A DNA stretch of 42,048 bases. It comes from Prevotella sp. (GTDB taxonomy: Bacteria; Bacteroidota; Bacteroidia; Bacteroidales; Bacteroidaceae). The stretch spans positions 1 to 42,048 of the forward strand of contig JAFRMM010000140.1 in assembly GCA_017430675.1 (NCBI GenBank), given 5' to 3'. Within the stretch, counting starts at the first letter, position 1; every line of letters begins with the position of its first letter. The position numbers and the translations under genes are program-made. Below, in pieces: positions 31,666 through 38,354 of this stretch. The notes below the pieces were generated by a model. That model saw nothing but the letters and a program-made list of their open reading frames with translations. It did not search any database and was not told the origin of the DNA.

Positions 31666-33114
31666 ATGGCAGCAAAGGAATTTATCGTAGCAATCGAACT
31701 CGGGTCATCTAAAATGACCGGTATCGCGGGAGAAAAGAGAATCGACGGCAGCATCCAGGTGCTGGCCGTAGTGAAGGAGGACTCTTCCTCATTCATCCGC
31801 AAGGGAGTGGTCTATAACATCGACAAGACCGCCCAATGCCTCACCAGCATCGTCAAGAAACTGGAAGCCCAACTCAAGACGCAGATCACACAGGTGTACG
31901 TAGGTGTGGGAGGACAATCCATCCGCAGTGTCAGGAACGTGATCACCAAGGACCTGCCCAGCGAGACCATCGTCACGCAGGACATGGTGATCGAACTGAT
32001 GGATGCCAACAGGAGCATGACCTACCAGGATCAGGAGATTCTCGATGCCGCCGTCCAGGAATACAAGGTGGGCAGCCAACTCCAACTCGATCCCGTAGGC
32101 ATTCAGGCCACGCATCTGGAAGGCAACTTCCTCAACATCCTGGAGCGGAAGTCGTTCTATAAGAACCTGAACATGTGCTTCGAGACGGCTGGCATCAACG
32201 TGGCCGAGATGTACCTCGCCCCACTTGCCCTGGCCGACAGTGTGCTGACGGAGGCGGAAAGACGCTCCGGCTGTGCACTCGTCGATCTCGGAGCCGACAC
32301 GACGACGGTGTCCGTCTTCTCGAAGAATATCCTCCGCCACCTCGCCGTGATCCCCCTTGGCAGCAATAACATCACCAAGGATATCGCCACCCTCCAGATG
32401 GAGGAGACCGACGCAGAGCGCATGAAACTCAAGTACGCCTCGGCCTTCACCGACAACAGCGAGATCGACAACGAGATGAAATACGCCATCGATCCCGAGC
32501 GCCAGATCGAGAGCCGCAAGTTCATCGAGATCGTCGAGGGCCGTCTGGAGGAGATCATCGAGAACGTATGGTACCAGATCCCGTCCGAGTACTACGACAA
32601 ACTGTTAGGCGGTATCATCCTCACTGGTGGCGGCTCGAACATGAAGAACATCGAGAAGGCCTTCGCCAACCACACGCATGTCGATAAGATCCGCGTGGCC
32701 AAGACCGTCACGCAGACCATCGTCTCCAACAACGATCTCATCAAGTCGAACAACGGCATGATGAACACCGTGCTGGGACTTCTGGCCAAGGGCGACATCA
32801 ACTGTGCCGGCGAGGCTGTCGATCCCAACGGCGACCTCTTCGGTCCTCAGAAGCCCGCTGCGCCCGTCGCTGCCGACCGCAAACCGCGCCAGGCCACCGA
32901 GACCGACCCTGGCGTGATCCGCACCCAGCGCGAGAAGGAACAGGCCGATGAGGAGATCCGCCGCAAGAAAGAGGAGGAAGAGCGCGAGAAAGCCGAGCAG
33001 GAGGCCAAGCGGAAAGAGGAAGAAGAGCGCATCCGCAAGGAGAACAGCCGCTGGAACAAATTCAAGAAAGGCGCAGCCAAGTTCATCAAGGGAATGGTGG
33101 AAGAAGAAGAATAA
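31666..33114 (+). CDS. ftsA: Cell division protein FtsA
   Basis: FtsA is an actin-like ATPase that ties FtsZ filaments to the inner membrane. The 482-residue protein has the phosphate-1 motif VAIELGSSKMTGIAGE, the FtsA-specific SHS2 1C domain (residues about 85-165), the phosphate-2 region CALVDLGADTTTVSVF and the adenosine motif GGIILTGGGSNMKNIE. After about residue 400 comes a highly charged stretch (EKEQADEEIRRKKEEEEREK) and then a C-terminal amphipathic helix (WNKFKKGAAKFIKGMVEEEE), the likely membrane-targeting sequence. The charged linker is longer than in Escherichia coli. Confidence 0.96.
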   Translation: MAAKEFIVAIELGSSKMTGIAGEKRIDGSIQVLAVVKEDSSSFIRKGVVYNIDKTAQCLTSIVKKLEAQLKTQITQVYVGVGGQSIRSVRNVITKDLPSETIVTQDMVIELMDANRSMTYQDQEILDAAVQEYKVGSQLQLDPVGIQATHLEGNFLNILERKSFYKNLNMCFETAGINVAEMYLAPLALADSVLTEAERRSGCALVDLGADTTTVSVFSKNILRHLAVIPLGSNNITKDIATLQMEETDAERMKLKYASAFTDNSEIDNEMKYAIDPERQIESRKFIEIVEGRLEEIIENVWYQIPSEYYDKLLGGIILTGGGSNMKNIEKAFANHTHVDKIRVAKTVTQTIVSNNDLIKSNNGMMNTVLGLLAKGDINCAGEAVDPNGDLFGPQKPAAPVAADRKPRQATETDPGVIRTQREKEQADEEIRRKKEEEEREKAEQEAKRKEEEERIRKENSRWNKFKKGAAKFIKGMVEEEE

Positions 33115-33162
33115 ATCCTAGGACATCCTAGGAAATCCTAGGTTATCCTAGAAATTCCTAGC
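33113..33162 (+). repeat. 10-bp tandem repeat (ATCCTAGGAA) in the ftsA-ftsZ spacer
   Basis: Five CCTAG-containing units with exact 10-bp period fill most of the 72-base spacer, starting at the ftsA stop codon and ending about 25 bases before the ftsZ ATG. The unit has the same CCTAGGAAA core as the repeat before ftsW, 6 kb away. Confidence 0.9.
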
Positions 33163-33186
33163 AAATCATTTAAATTTCAAAGAATT

Positions 33187-34530
33187 ATGACAGACAACAA
33201 TAATAACATCCAGATCCTTGACTTCGGAGCACCGGAGAAGGAACACAGCATCATCAAAGTGATTGGTGTAGGTGGCGGCGGCGGCAATGCCGTGAACCAC
33301 ATGTACCGTGAGGGCATCCACGACGTGACGTTCGTGCTCTGTAACACGGATAACCAGGCACTCAACGACTCCCCCGTGCCCGTACATCTCCAGTTGGGTA
33401 AGGAGGGACTCGGTGCGGGCAACAAGCCCGAGAAGGCCCGTCAGGCCGCCGAGGAGAGCATCGAGGATATCCGCAACATGCTCAGCGACGGCACCCGCAT
33501 GGCCTTTATCACCGCCGGTATGGGCGGCGGCACCGGCACAGGTGCAGCCCCCGTCATCGCCCGTGTCTCGAAAGAACTGGGCATCCTCACCGTCGGTATC
33601 GTCACCATTCCCTTCCGCTTTGAGGGTGACCGTAAAATCGACCAGGCCCTCGACGGCGTGGAAGAGATGTCGAAGCATGTCGATGCCCTGCTGGTCATCA
33701 ACAACGAGCGCCTGCGCGAGATCTATCCCGAACTGTCGGTGCTCGATGCCTTCGGCAAGGCCGACGACACGCTGAGCGTGGCCGCCAAGTCGATCGCGGA
33801 GATCATCACCGTCCACGGCCTCATCAACCTCGACTTCAACGACGTAAAGACCGTGCTGAAGGACGGTGGCGTGGCCATCATGTCCACTGGCTACGGTGAG
33901 GGCGAGGGCCGCGTGAAGAAAGCCATCGACGATGCCCTGAACTCCCCGCTGCTCAACGACAACGATATCTTCAACTCGAAGAAGATCCTGCTCTCCATCT
34001 CGTTCGCCGGCTCGAAGGACGGCCAGACCTCGCTGATGATGGAGGAGATGAACGACGTGAACGACTTCATGGCGAAGTTCGGCAACGACTTCGAGATCAA
34101 GTGGGGTCTCGCCACCGACCTCGAACTGGGCAAGAAGGTGAAGGTGACCATCCTCGCCACGGGCTTCGGCATCGAGAACGTCGATGGCATGAACACCCAC
34201 CTGAAGAAACAGAGCCAGGAAGACCTCAACCGCATCGCCGCCGAACAGGAGAAGGCCGCCGAGCGCCAGGACCGCCGCAACCGCTACTATGGCGGCGAGG
34301 GCACCACGCGCCGCTACAAGCGCCGTCCGAACATCTACCTCTTCCGCCCCGAGGATCTCGACAACGACGACGTGATCTCCGCCGTGGAATCCACGCCGAC
34401 CTATAAGCGCACCCGCGAGATCCTCGACAGCATCAACAGCCAGGCTGGCGGTGAGGACACGACGGACACGAACGATGCGCCCGTCGCCGCACCCGATCCC
34501 GTACAGGGCACCATCAAGTTCTTCTCCTAA
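33187..34530 (+). CDS. ftsZ: Cell division protein FtsZ
   Basis: FtsZ is the tubulin-like GTPase that forms the Z-ring. The 447-residue protein has the GTP-binding loops VGGGGGNAVNHM and the tubulin signature GGGTGTGAAPVIA, NTDNQAL, FNDVKTVLKDGG and the T7 synergy region. The C-terminal part has a basic stretch (RRYKRRPNIYLFRPEDLDND), then TPTYKRTRE, which resembles the conserved FtsA-binding peptide, and a further tail of about 40 residues ending QGTIKFFS. The conserved peptide is therefore internal, as I recall for other Bacteroidota FtsZ. Its leader is a 10-bp tandem repeat. The HU-like gene follows after 12 bases. Confidence 0.97.
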   Translation: MTDNNNNIQILDFGAPEKEHSIIKVIGVGGGGGNAVNHMYREGIHDVTFVLCNTDNQALNDSPVPVHLQLGKEGLGAGNKPEKARQAAEESIEDIRNMLSDGTRMAFITAGMGGGTGTGAAPVIARVSKELGILTVGIVTIPFRFEGDRKIDQALDGVEEMSKHVDALLVINNERLREIYPELSVLDAFGKADDTLSVAAKSIAEIITVHGLINLDFNDVKTVLKDGGVAIMSTGYGEGEGRVKKAIDDALNSPLLNDNDIFNSKKILLSISFAGSKDGQTSLMMEEMNDVNDFMAKFGNDFEIKWGLATDLELGKKVKVTILATGFGIENVDGMNTHLKKQSQEDLNRIAAEQEKAAERQDRRNRYYGGEGTTRRYKRRPNIYLFRPEDLDNDDVISAVESTPTYKRTREILDSINSQAGGEDTTDTNDAPVAAPDPVQGTIKFFS

Positions 34531-34542
34531 AACCACACGAAT

Positions 34543-35172
34543 ATGCCCAAAGAGAGGAAAGGTCATCGGATAGAGTACGAGGTACACGAGACACCCAACC
34601 CGCGTGGCGGCGAGACCACCTATCATGCCCGCCGCATCAGCCGGGTGATGAAGGAGAAGGACTTCATTGAGCATATCAGCGACTACACGATCATCTCCGA
34701 GGGACTGTATGCGCTGGTGACGAAGACCCTGATGGACGAGATTCCCGAGCAACTGCTGGCGGGGCGCGACGTACATATCAAGGGCCTCGGCACGTTCTAC
34801 CTGAAAGTCAGGACGAAGCAGAAGTACGTCACAGACCCTGGGGCCATCACCGCCCGACAACTGGAGGTGGAGGGCATCGGCTTCACGCCCGACAAAGAGT
34901 TCAACAAACGGGTCCGTACGGCAGAGGTCTATTTCGAGCGCAGGGAAAACAATGGTTCGCTGCCTTTGAAGATGACGGATATCATCGTCAGGATGACGGA
35001 CTACTGCAAGAAGCGTCACGCCTTCACGGAGCGCACCCTGCAGTCGCTGTTCGGCCTGTCGAAGTACAAGGCCAACCAGATCTGCAACCAACTGGTGGAG
35101 GGCGAGTATGCCAAGTTCACCCGCACCAAGCAGGGAAATACCTATTATTACCATCGCGTAGGCGTTGAATAA
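34543..35172 (+). CDS. HU-related DNA-binding protein at the end of the dcw cluster
   Basis: The 209-residue product has a central HU/IHF-like domain (about 37-125), with KEKDFIEHISDYTIISEGLY at its start and HIKGLGTFYLKVRTKQKYVT, where GLGTFYLK corresponds to the HU strand GFGTF. The last 60 residues (RTLQSLFGLSKYKANQICNQ to the end) look like a small winged-helix DNA-binding module. Such long HU-related proteins are frequent in Bacteroidales and are usually of unknown role; some lie next to mobile elements. It is only 12 bases from ftsZ and precedes the cluster terminator, so it is probably co-transcribed with the division genes. Confidence 0.85.
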   Translation: MPKERKGHRIEYEVHETPNPRGGETTYHARRISRVMKEKDFIEHISDYTIISEGLYALVTKTLMDEIPEQLLAGRDVHIKGLGTFYLKVRTKQKYVTDPGAITARQLEVEGIGFTPDKEFNKRVRTAEVYFERRENNGSLPLKMTDIIVRMTDYCKKRHAFTERTLQSLFGLSKYKANQICNQLVEGEYAKFTRTKQGNTYYYHRVGVE

Positions 35173-35193
35173 TATTCCGTTCCCAAAATGCAG

Positions 35194-35257
35194 AATCCCT
35201 TCAGCCGAGGCCTAACTGCCTGATTGACAGCCGCCCCCGCTGAAGGGGTTCTTTTCT
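35194..35257 (+). terminator. Terminator of the dcw/HU transcript
   Basis: A 12-bp stem (AATCCCTTCAGC at 35194-35205 with GCTGAAGGGGTT at 35239-35250, one G-U pair) encloses a 33-base loop with a small inner hairpin and is followed by CTTTTCT. It lies between convergent genes. Its left arm resembles the hairpin arm at 37051-37062. Confidence 0.7.
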
Positions 35258-36666
35258 CACCTTTTCACCACACGATAGACATTCGCGTACTCCGTGTGCT
35301 CCGGCTTCCAGCCCAGACGGTTCATCACCTTACCCATCTCCGACTGTGACATGTCGCGCAACAGCGCACGGTTATGACTGGACAGATCCTTGATGATGTC
35401 CGCCGCACTCAGCGACCAGCAGTCCTCGCCCTCCTCGGCCTGACGGAAGAACGTCTTCACCAGTTTCTCCACGGGCGACAGCACACGGTAGGGACGGTTA
35501 TGCTCCTCCATCTCGCGCTCGTCGGCCTTCGAGAAGAAACAGGGCTCACCGCTCTCCACCTCCTGGACCAACTGGGCATAGAGTTGGTCGTGATGGATAC
35601 CCTCCACGTTGATGAGCCCCTCAGGCTCCACCACCAGGAAACGGCGCGAGCCCGTGGGATCCGTCAGCAACTCACGGCGGTTGCTCGTCCCCACGAACGA
35701 GGCGATGCGCGGCAGACGGTTGAAGTTCTTCTTATAGGCCCCGATGAAACTGGGCTTCAGCGTCTGCATCAGCGACTTCAGTTCAGGCATCTTCTTGCGA
35801 GGCTCCTTGTCGAACTCGTCCATGTTGATCAGCGCGAACTCCACCATCTTCCGCTGGGCATTGCCCTTCACGGAGAGTGAGAAGTCGTCGGTATAGTAGT
35901 CGCGGAGCGACGCGGGCAGCAGTTCGCGGAGGAACGTGCTCTTGTGAAGTCCCTGCCGGGGCGACACGATCAGCAGCATCACCGCATTGGCGTGCATCGG
36001 ATCCCTGTGGAGCCACTGCGCCACCACCCCACGGAGCCAGATGCGCCCCAGCCGCAGGAAATACGGATCCGACGACACACGGCGCAACAGGTCGTCGGCA
36101 TAGTCCGTCGTGCCGTCCCATGTCCCGCGTACCTTATTCAAATAGGCGGTCACAGGGTGGTAGTCCTCAGCGAACTCCGACTCCACGAAGCGCTTCACCT
36201 GACTGTCCAGGCAGAAGATCCCCGCATCCGCCACCTCATTGGTCATCGAGTTCAACTCCCGCCTGTCGATGATTTTCCAAGGCTCCTCCGTAACGCGGGA
36301 CGAAACTGTCTCTCGTCCACTTGCCGTCGGCTCCCCATCCGTGTTTTTGGCTAATGAGCGCCGACGGTACTCATAGACATCCGTCACCACGTTGTGGCGC
36401 ATCTCCCACGTCGCGCGTACATAATCCTTCATCTCGTACTGCGGACGCAGGTAGGCCATCTGCCGCTCACGGTACTTCGCCTCCTTGTCGGACTTCTGTT
36501 TCTGCTTCTCAGTTTCTACCTCCGCCTTCATTTTCTCGCGGTCCGCCTCCCGGAGTTTCTCCATTTCTGTGATCTCCTGACGCAGCAGTCCGTTCTGTTC
36601 CTTCAACTCTGCGAGGTACGTACTATTGTTCAGCACCTCACGAAAACCTTTCAATGCATTCATCAT
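35257..36666 (-). CDS. VirE-like P-loop ATPase (virulence-associated E / DUF3874 type)
   Basis: The 469-residue protein resembles the helicase/ATPase part of VirE-type primase-helicase proteins found on Bacteroidales mobile elements. Residues 1-75 form a charged coiled coil (EKLREADREKMKAEVETEKQ) in place of the usual N-terminal primase-like domain. The ATPase core has a Walker A SPRQGLHKST (235-244) with His where a Gly is common, a Walker B-like ALINMDEFDKE, and a sensor region VGTSNRRELLTDPTGSRRFL. The C-terminal RDMSQSEMGKVMNRLGWKPE resembles DUF3874. No integrase, relaxase or replication partner lies nearby, so it looks like an orphan or remnant. GC content is as high as the host genes. 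Confidence 0.82.
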   Translation of the reverse strand: MMNALKGFREVLNNSTYLAELKEQNGLLRQEITEMEKLREADREKMKAEVETEKQKQKSDKEAKYRERQMAYLRPQYEMKDYVRATWEMRHNVVTDVYEYRRRSLAKNTDGEPTASGRETVSSRVTEEPWKIIDRRELNSMTNEVADAGIFCLDSQVKRFVESEFAEDYHPVTAYLNKVRGTWDGTTDYADDLLRRVSSDPYFLRLGRIWLRGVVAQWLHRDPMHANAVMLLIVSPRQGLHKSTFLRELLPASLRDYYTDDFSLSVKGNAQRKMVEFALINMDEFDKEPRKKMPELKSLMQTLKPSFIGAYKKNFNRLPRIASFVGTSNRRELLTDPTGSRRFLVVEPEGLINVEGIHHDQLYAQLVQEVESGEPCFFSKADEREMEEHNRPYRVLSPVEKLVKTFFRQAEEGEDCWSLSAADIIKDLSSHNRALLRDMSQSEMGKVMNRLGWKPEHTEYANVYRVVKR

Positions 36667-36754
36667 AGTTGTTTGTTTTGAATGTGACTTAGTTAATGTT
36701 ATAAATGTGATTTAATTCATGTTTTGAATATGTTTTTAATCTCGTTTCCGGGTG

Positions 36755-36762
36755 CAAAGATA
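36755..36762 (-). promoter_or_regulatory. Promoter -7 element of the VirE-like gene
   Basis: TATCTTTG on the minus strand fits TAnnTTTG. It lies 88 bases upstream of the start codon, leaving a long leader. A TTTG 24 bases further upstream is slightly beyond ideal -33 spacing. Confidence 0.55.
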
Positions 36763-36889
36763 ATATCAAAATACACTGAAAATCAGCAAAATAGCCCACA
36801 AATTTGAGGTCATTTCCGAAAGTTTATAGGGAGCCTTCTTTTTCCCCTGCGGCCTTACATCAATTTCCTGTAGAGGCACTAGTCAGTCG

Positions 36890-36949
36890 TTTGACAATTG
36901 TCAAACGTTCTTTCTACAATTGTCAGACGATCGTCTGACAATTGTCAAA
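36890..36949. repeat. Triple palindrome array, copy 2 (22-bp period)
   Basis: Three sites with core ACAATTGTCA are centred between bases 36897/36898, 36919/36920 and 36941/36942, exactly 22 bases apart. The first is the perfect TTTGACAATTGTCAAA; the second has a degenerate left arm (TTCTACAATTGTCAGA); the third is TCTGACAATTGTCAAA. Spacers are CGTTCT and CGATCG, and the right flank is TTACCACCCC. Geometry, spacer pattern and flank match copy 1 at 16611-16670. Confidence 0.9.
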
Positions 36950-37050
36950 TTACCACCCCGTAGTTCCGTAGAAATCCCATCCACCATCCCTACCATCAAA
37001 CCCATGCTCTCTCCCACCATTCCAGCACCATCTCCCCGCTACCGAAAAGG

Positions 37051-37101
37051 CCTTTCAGCCGATCCTGCTGAATACCAACCCCTTACCCTTCGGCTGAAAG
37101 G
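37051..37101. repeat. 12-bp inverted repeat upstream of the restriction-modification genes
   Basis: CCTTTCAGCCGA (37051-37062) and its exact complement (37090-37101) enclose 27 bases. The arm matches 11 of 12 bases of CCCTTCAGCCGA at 35197-35208, on the other side of the VirE-like gene. It could be a terminator or an element boundary. Confidence 0.7.
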
Positions 37102-37228
37102 AAAAATCATTTTGCTTTTATCATATTCTGTTTCACATAATGGACAACAACCATAACCAGCCAATCCATATTTTTGAGTTTTTCTCAAGAAAAAAAAAGA
37201 AATAGTGATTATTCTCATTTTTTATTTA

Positions 37229-37236
37229 TATCTTTG
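37229..37236 (+). promoter_or_regulatory. Promoter -7 element of the restriction-modification operon
   Basis: TATCTTTG fits TAnnTTTG and lies 23 bases before the endonuclease start codon. Confidence 0.6.
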
Positions 37237-37259
37237 CAACGTCGAAAGGTAATAATAGT

Positions 37260-38354
37260 ATGAAAGAATATCGGGAAATCATTAACGACTTATGTAAAGA
37301 AATACATAGTGGTCTCGTCAACTTTGATGAGCCACGCAGCGAAGCCTCGATGCCAACTCAAGCAAATTCGGAATTTATCACAAATAAGCAGCAGGGTGAC
37401 TGGGCTGAAGATGTCATTTTCAGAGCGATAAATGACAATTCTTCAAATATCGTTGCAGTAAGATACGGTAAGTCTGACGATTTGGTTGCTGGCGATACTG
37501 GATTTGACGATTTCTTCAACAAGTACCAAGAAGAACTGGATACCATTGGAAAACGACCTGACATATTACTTTTCAAGAAAGAAGATTTTGATAGTCACTT
37601 AGGAACAGACATTAGCAAGAAGGACAGTTGCGAGATTGGTGAATACGTAACAAAGGCCATAGCAGGGATAGAAATACGTTCCAGTTCTTTCCTCATAGAT
37701 AAATACATGCAAGAAGCCAATAAGATTATTGCAGATAACACCAAACAGGCCATTATGCTAAGGGATATGATTCTGGGTAACTACAAAGACCTTTTGGATG
37801 ATAAGCGCCCAGAATTGATAAACATACTTCATCAACTTGACGAGACTTCAGTCAGAAGTATAGAATTCCGTGTGCCTACTTGGAGATCATCGCAACGTCT
37901 TCAAGACTTGTCTTCTCTCTTGTCAGACTTAAAGAAGTGTTTGAAAATCATTCAAAAAAGAAACACGCTTTCTATAACTCCTAAGGTTGAAGACTTAAAA
38001 GTGGTACGCAAATGGATCATGACTTATAACGTGCCCCATTATTATGTACAAGTCTTTTTCGATAAAGTATATGGAATCTCATTTAAACAGATTCTTGAAC
38101 TTATCTCCAATCCTGAGTTGGAAGATGAAAGATACTTTGTAGAGCAAGATACAAAAAACCAAAATAAAACGACCATCAAGATTCCTTCACAAGATGGTAT
38201 CTGCTTAGTGACAAAAGCCCTAATTGAACCAAACCATCAAAGCGTAAGGAAAGAACTGAATAAGGGACGTCTCTTGTTTTATGTGAAGTTTGAAGGTGGA
38301 GAGGCATGTCTCGATAAAACGAATTTTGACCATCTGTTCAATTGTGACTTATGA
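37260..38354 (+). CDS. Type II restriction endonuclease, probably AccI-like
   Basis: The 364-residue protein precedes and overlaps by four bases an adenine-specific DNA methyltransferase gene, so it is almost surely the nuclease of a type II system. A candidate PD-(D/E)xK centre is KRPDILLF (Asp101) followed by GIEIRSSSF (Glu138-Ile-Arg140), with Arg where Lys is usual. An upstream QQGDWAEDVIFRAI helix could carry another acidic metal ligand. Length fits the AccI family (about 366 residues, GT^MKAC), which is my tentative assignment from size and partner; it is not established from sequence. The gene is much more AT-rich than its surroundings, consistent with recent acquisition. Confidence 0.7.
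   Translation: MKEYREIINDLCKEIHSGLVNFDEPRSEASMPTQANSEFITNKQQGDWAEDVIFRAINDNSSNIVAVRYGKSDDLVAGDTGFDDFFNKYQEELDTIGKRPDILLFKKEDFDSHLGTDISKKDSCEIGEYVTKAIAGIEIRSSSFLIDKYMQEANKIIADNTKQAIMLRDMILGNYKDLLDDKRPELINILHQLDETSVRSIEFRVPTWRSSQRLQDLSSLLSDLKKCLKIIQKRNTLSITPKVEDLKVVRKWIMTYNVPHYYVQVFFDKVYGISFKQILELISNPELEDERYFVEQDTKNQNKTTIKIPSQDGICLVTKALIEPNHQSVRKELNKGRLLFYVKFEGGEACLDKTNFDHLFNCDL

Larger units (their letters stand above)
36667..37259. other. 593-bp intergenic region with palindrome array and hairpin
   Basis: No gene is supported here. It contains the VirE-like gene promoter (36755-36762), the second triple palindrome array (36890-36949), a G-poor, C-rich stretch of about 75 bases (36966-37040), a 12-bp hairpin (37051-37101) and the restriction-modification promoter (37229-37236). 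The open frame at 36920-37156 has low-complexity composition and no homologue I recognise. Confidence 0.75.

Noticed and set aside
33166..35154. 662-codon open frame on the minus strand opposite ftsZ and the HU-like gene
   Set aside because: It lies wholly antisense to two well-supported genes; its protein is low-complexity Val/Asp/His-rich and it arises from codon bias of the real genes.
36920..37156. 78-codon open frame in the 593-bp intergenic region
   Set aside because: Pro/Ser/Thr-rich low complexity caused by the C-rich stretch, starting inside the palindrome array; no homologue recognised.
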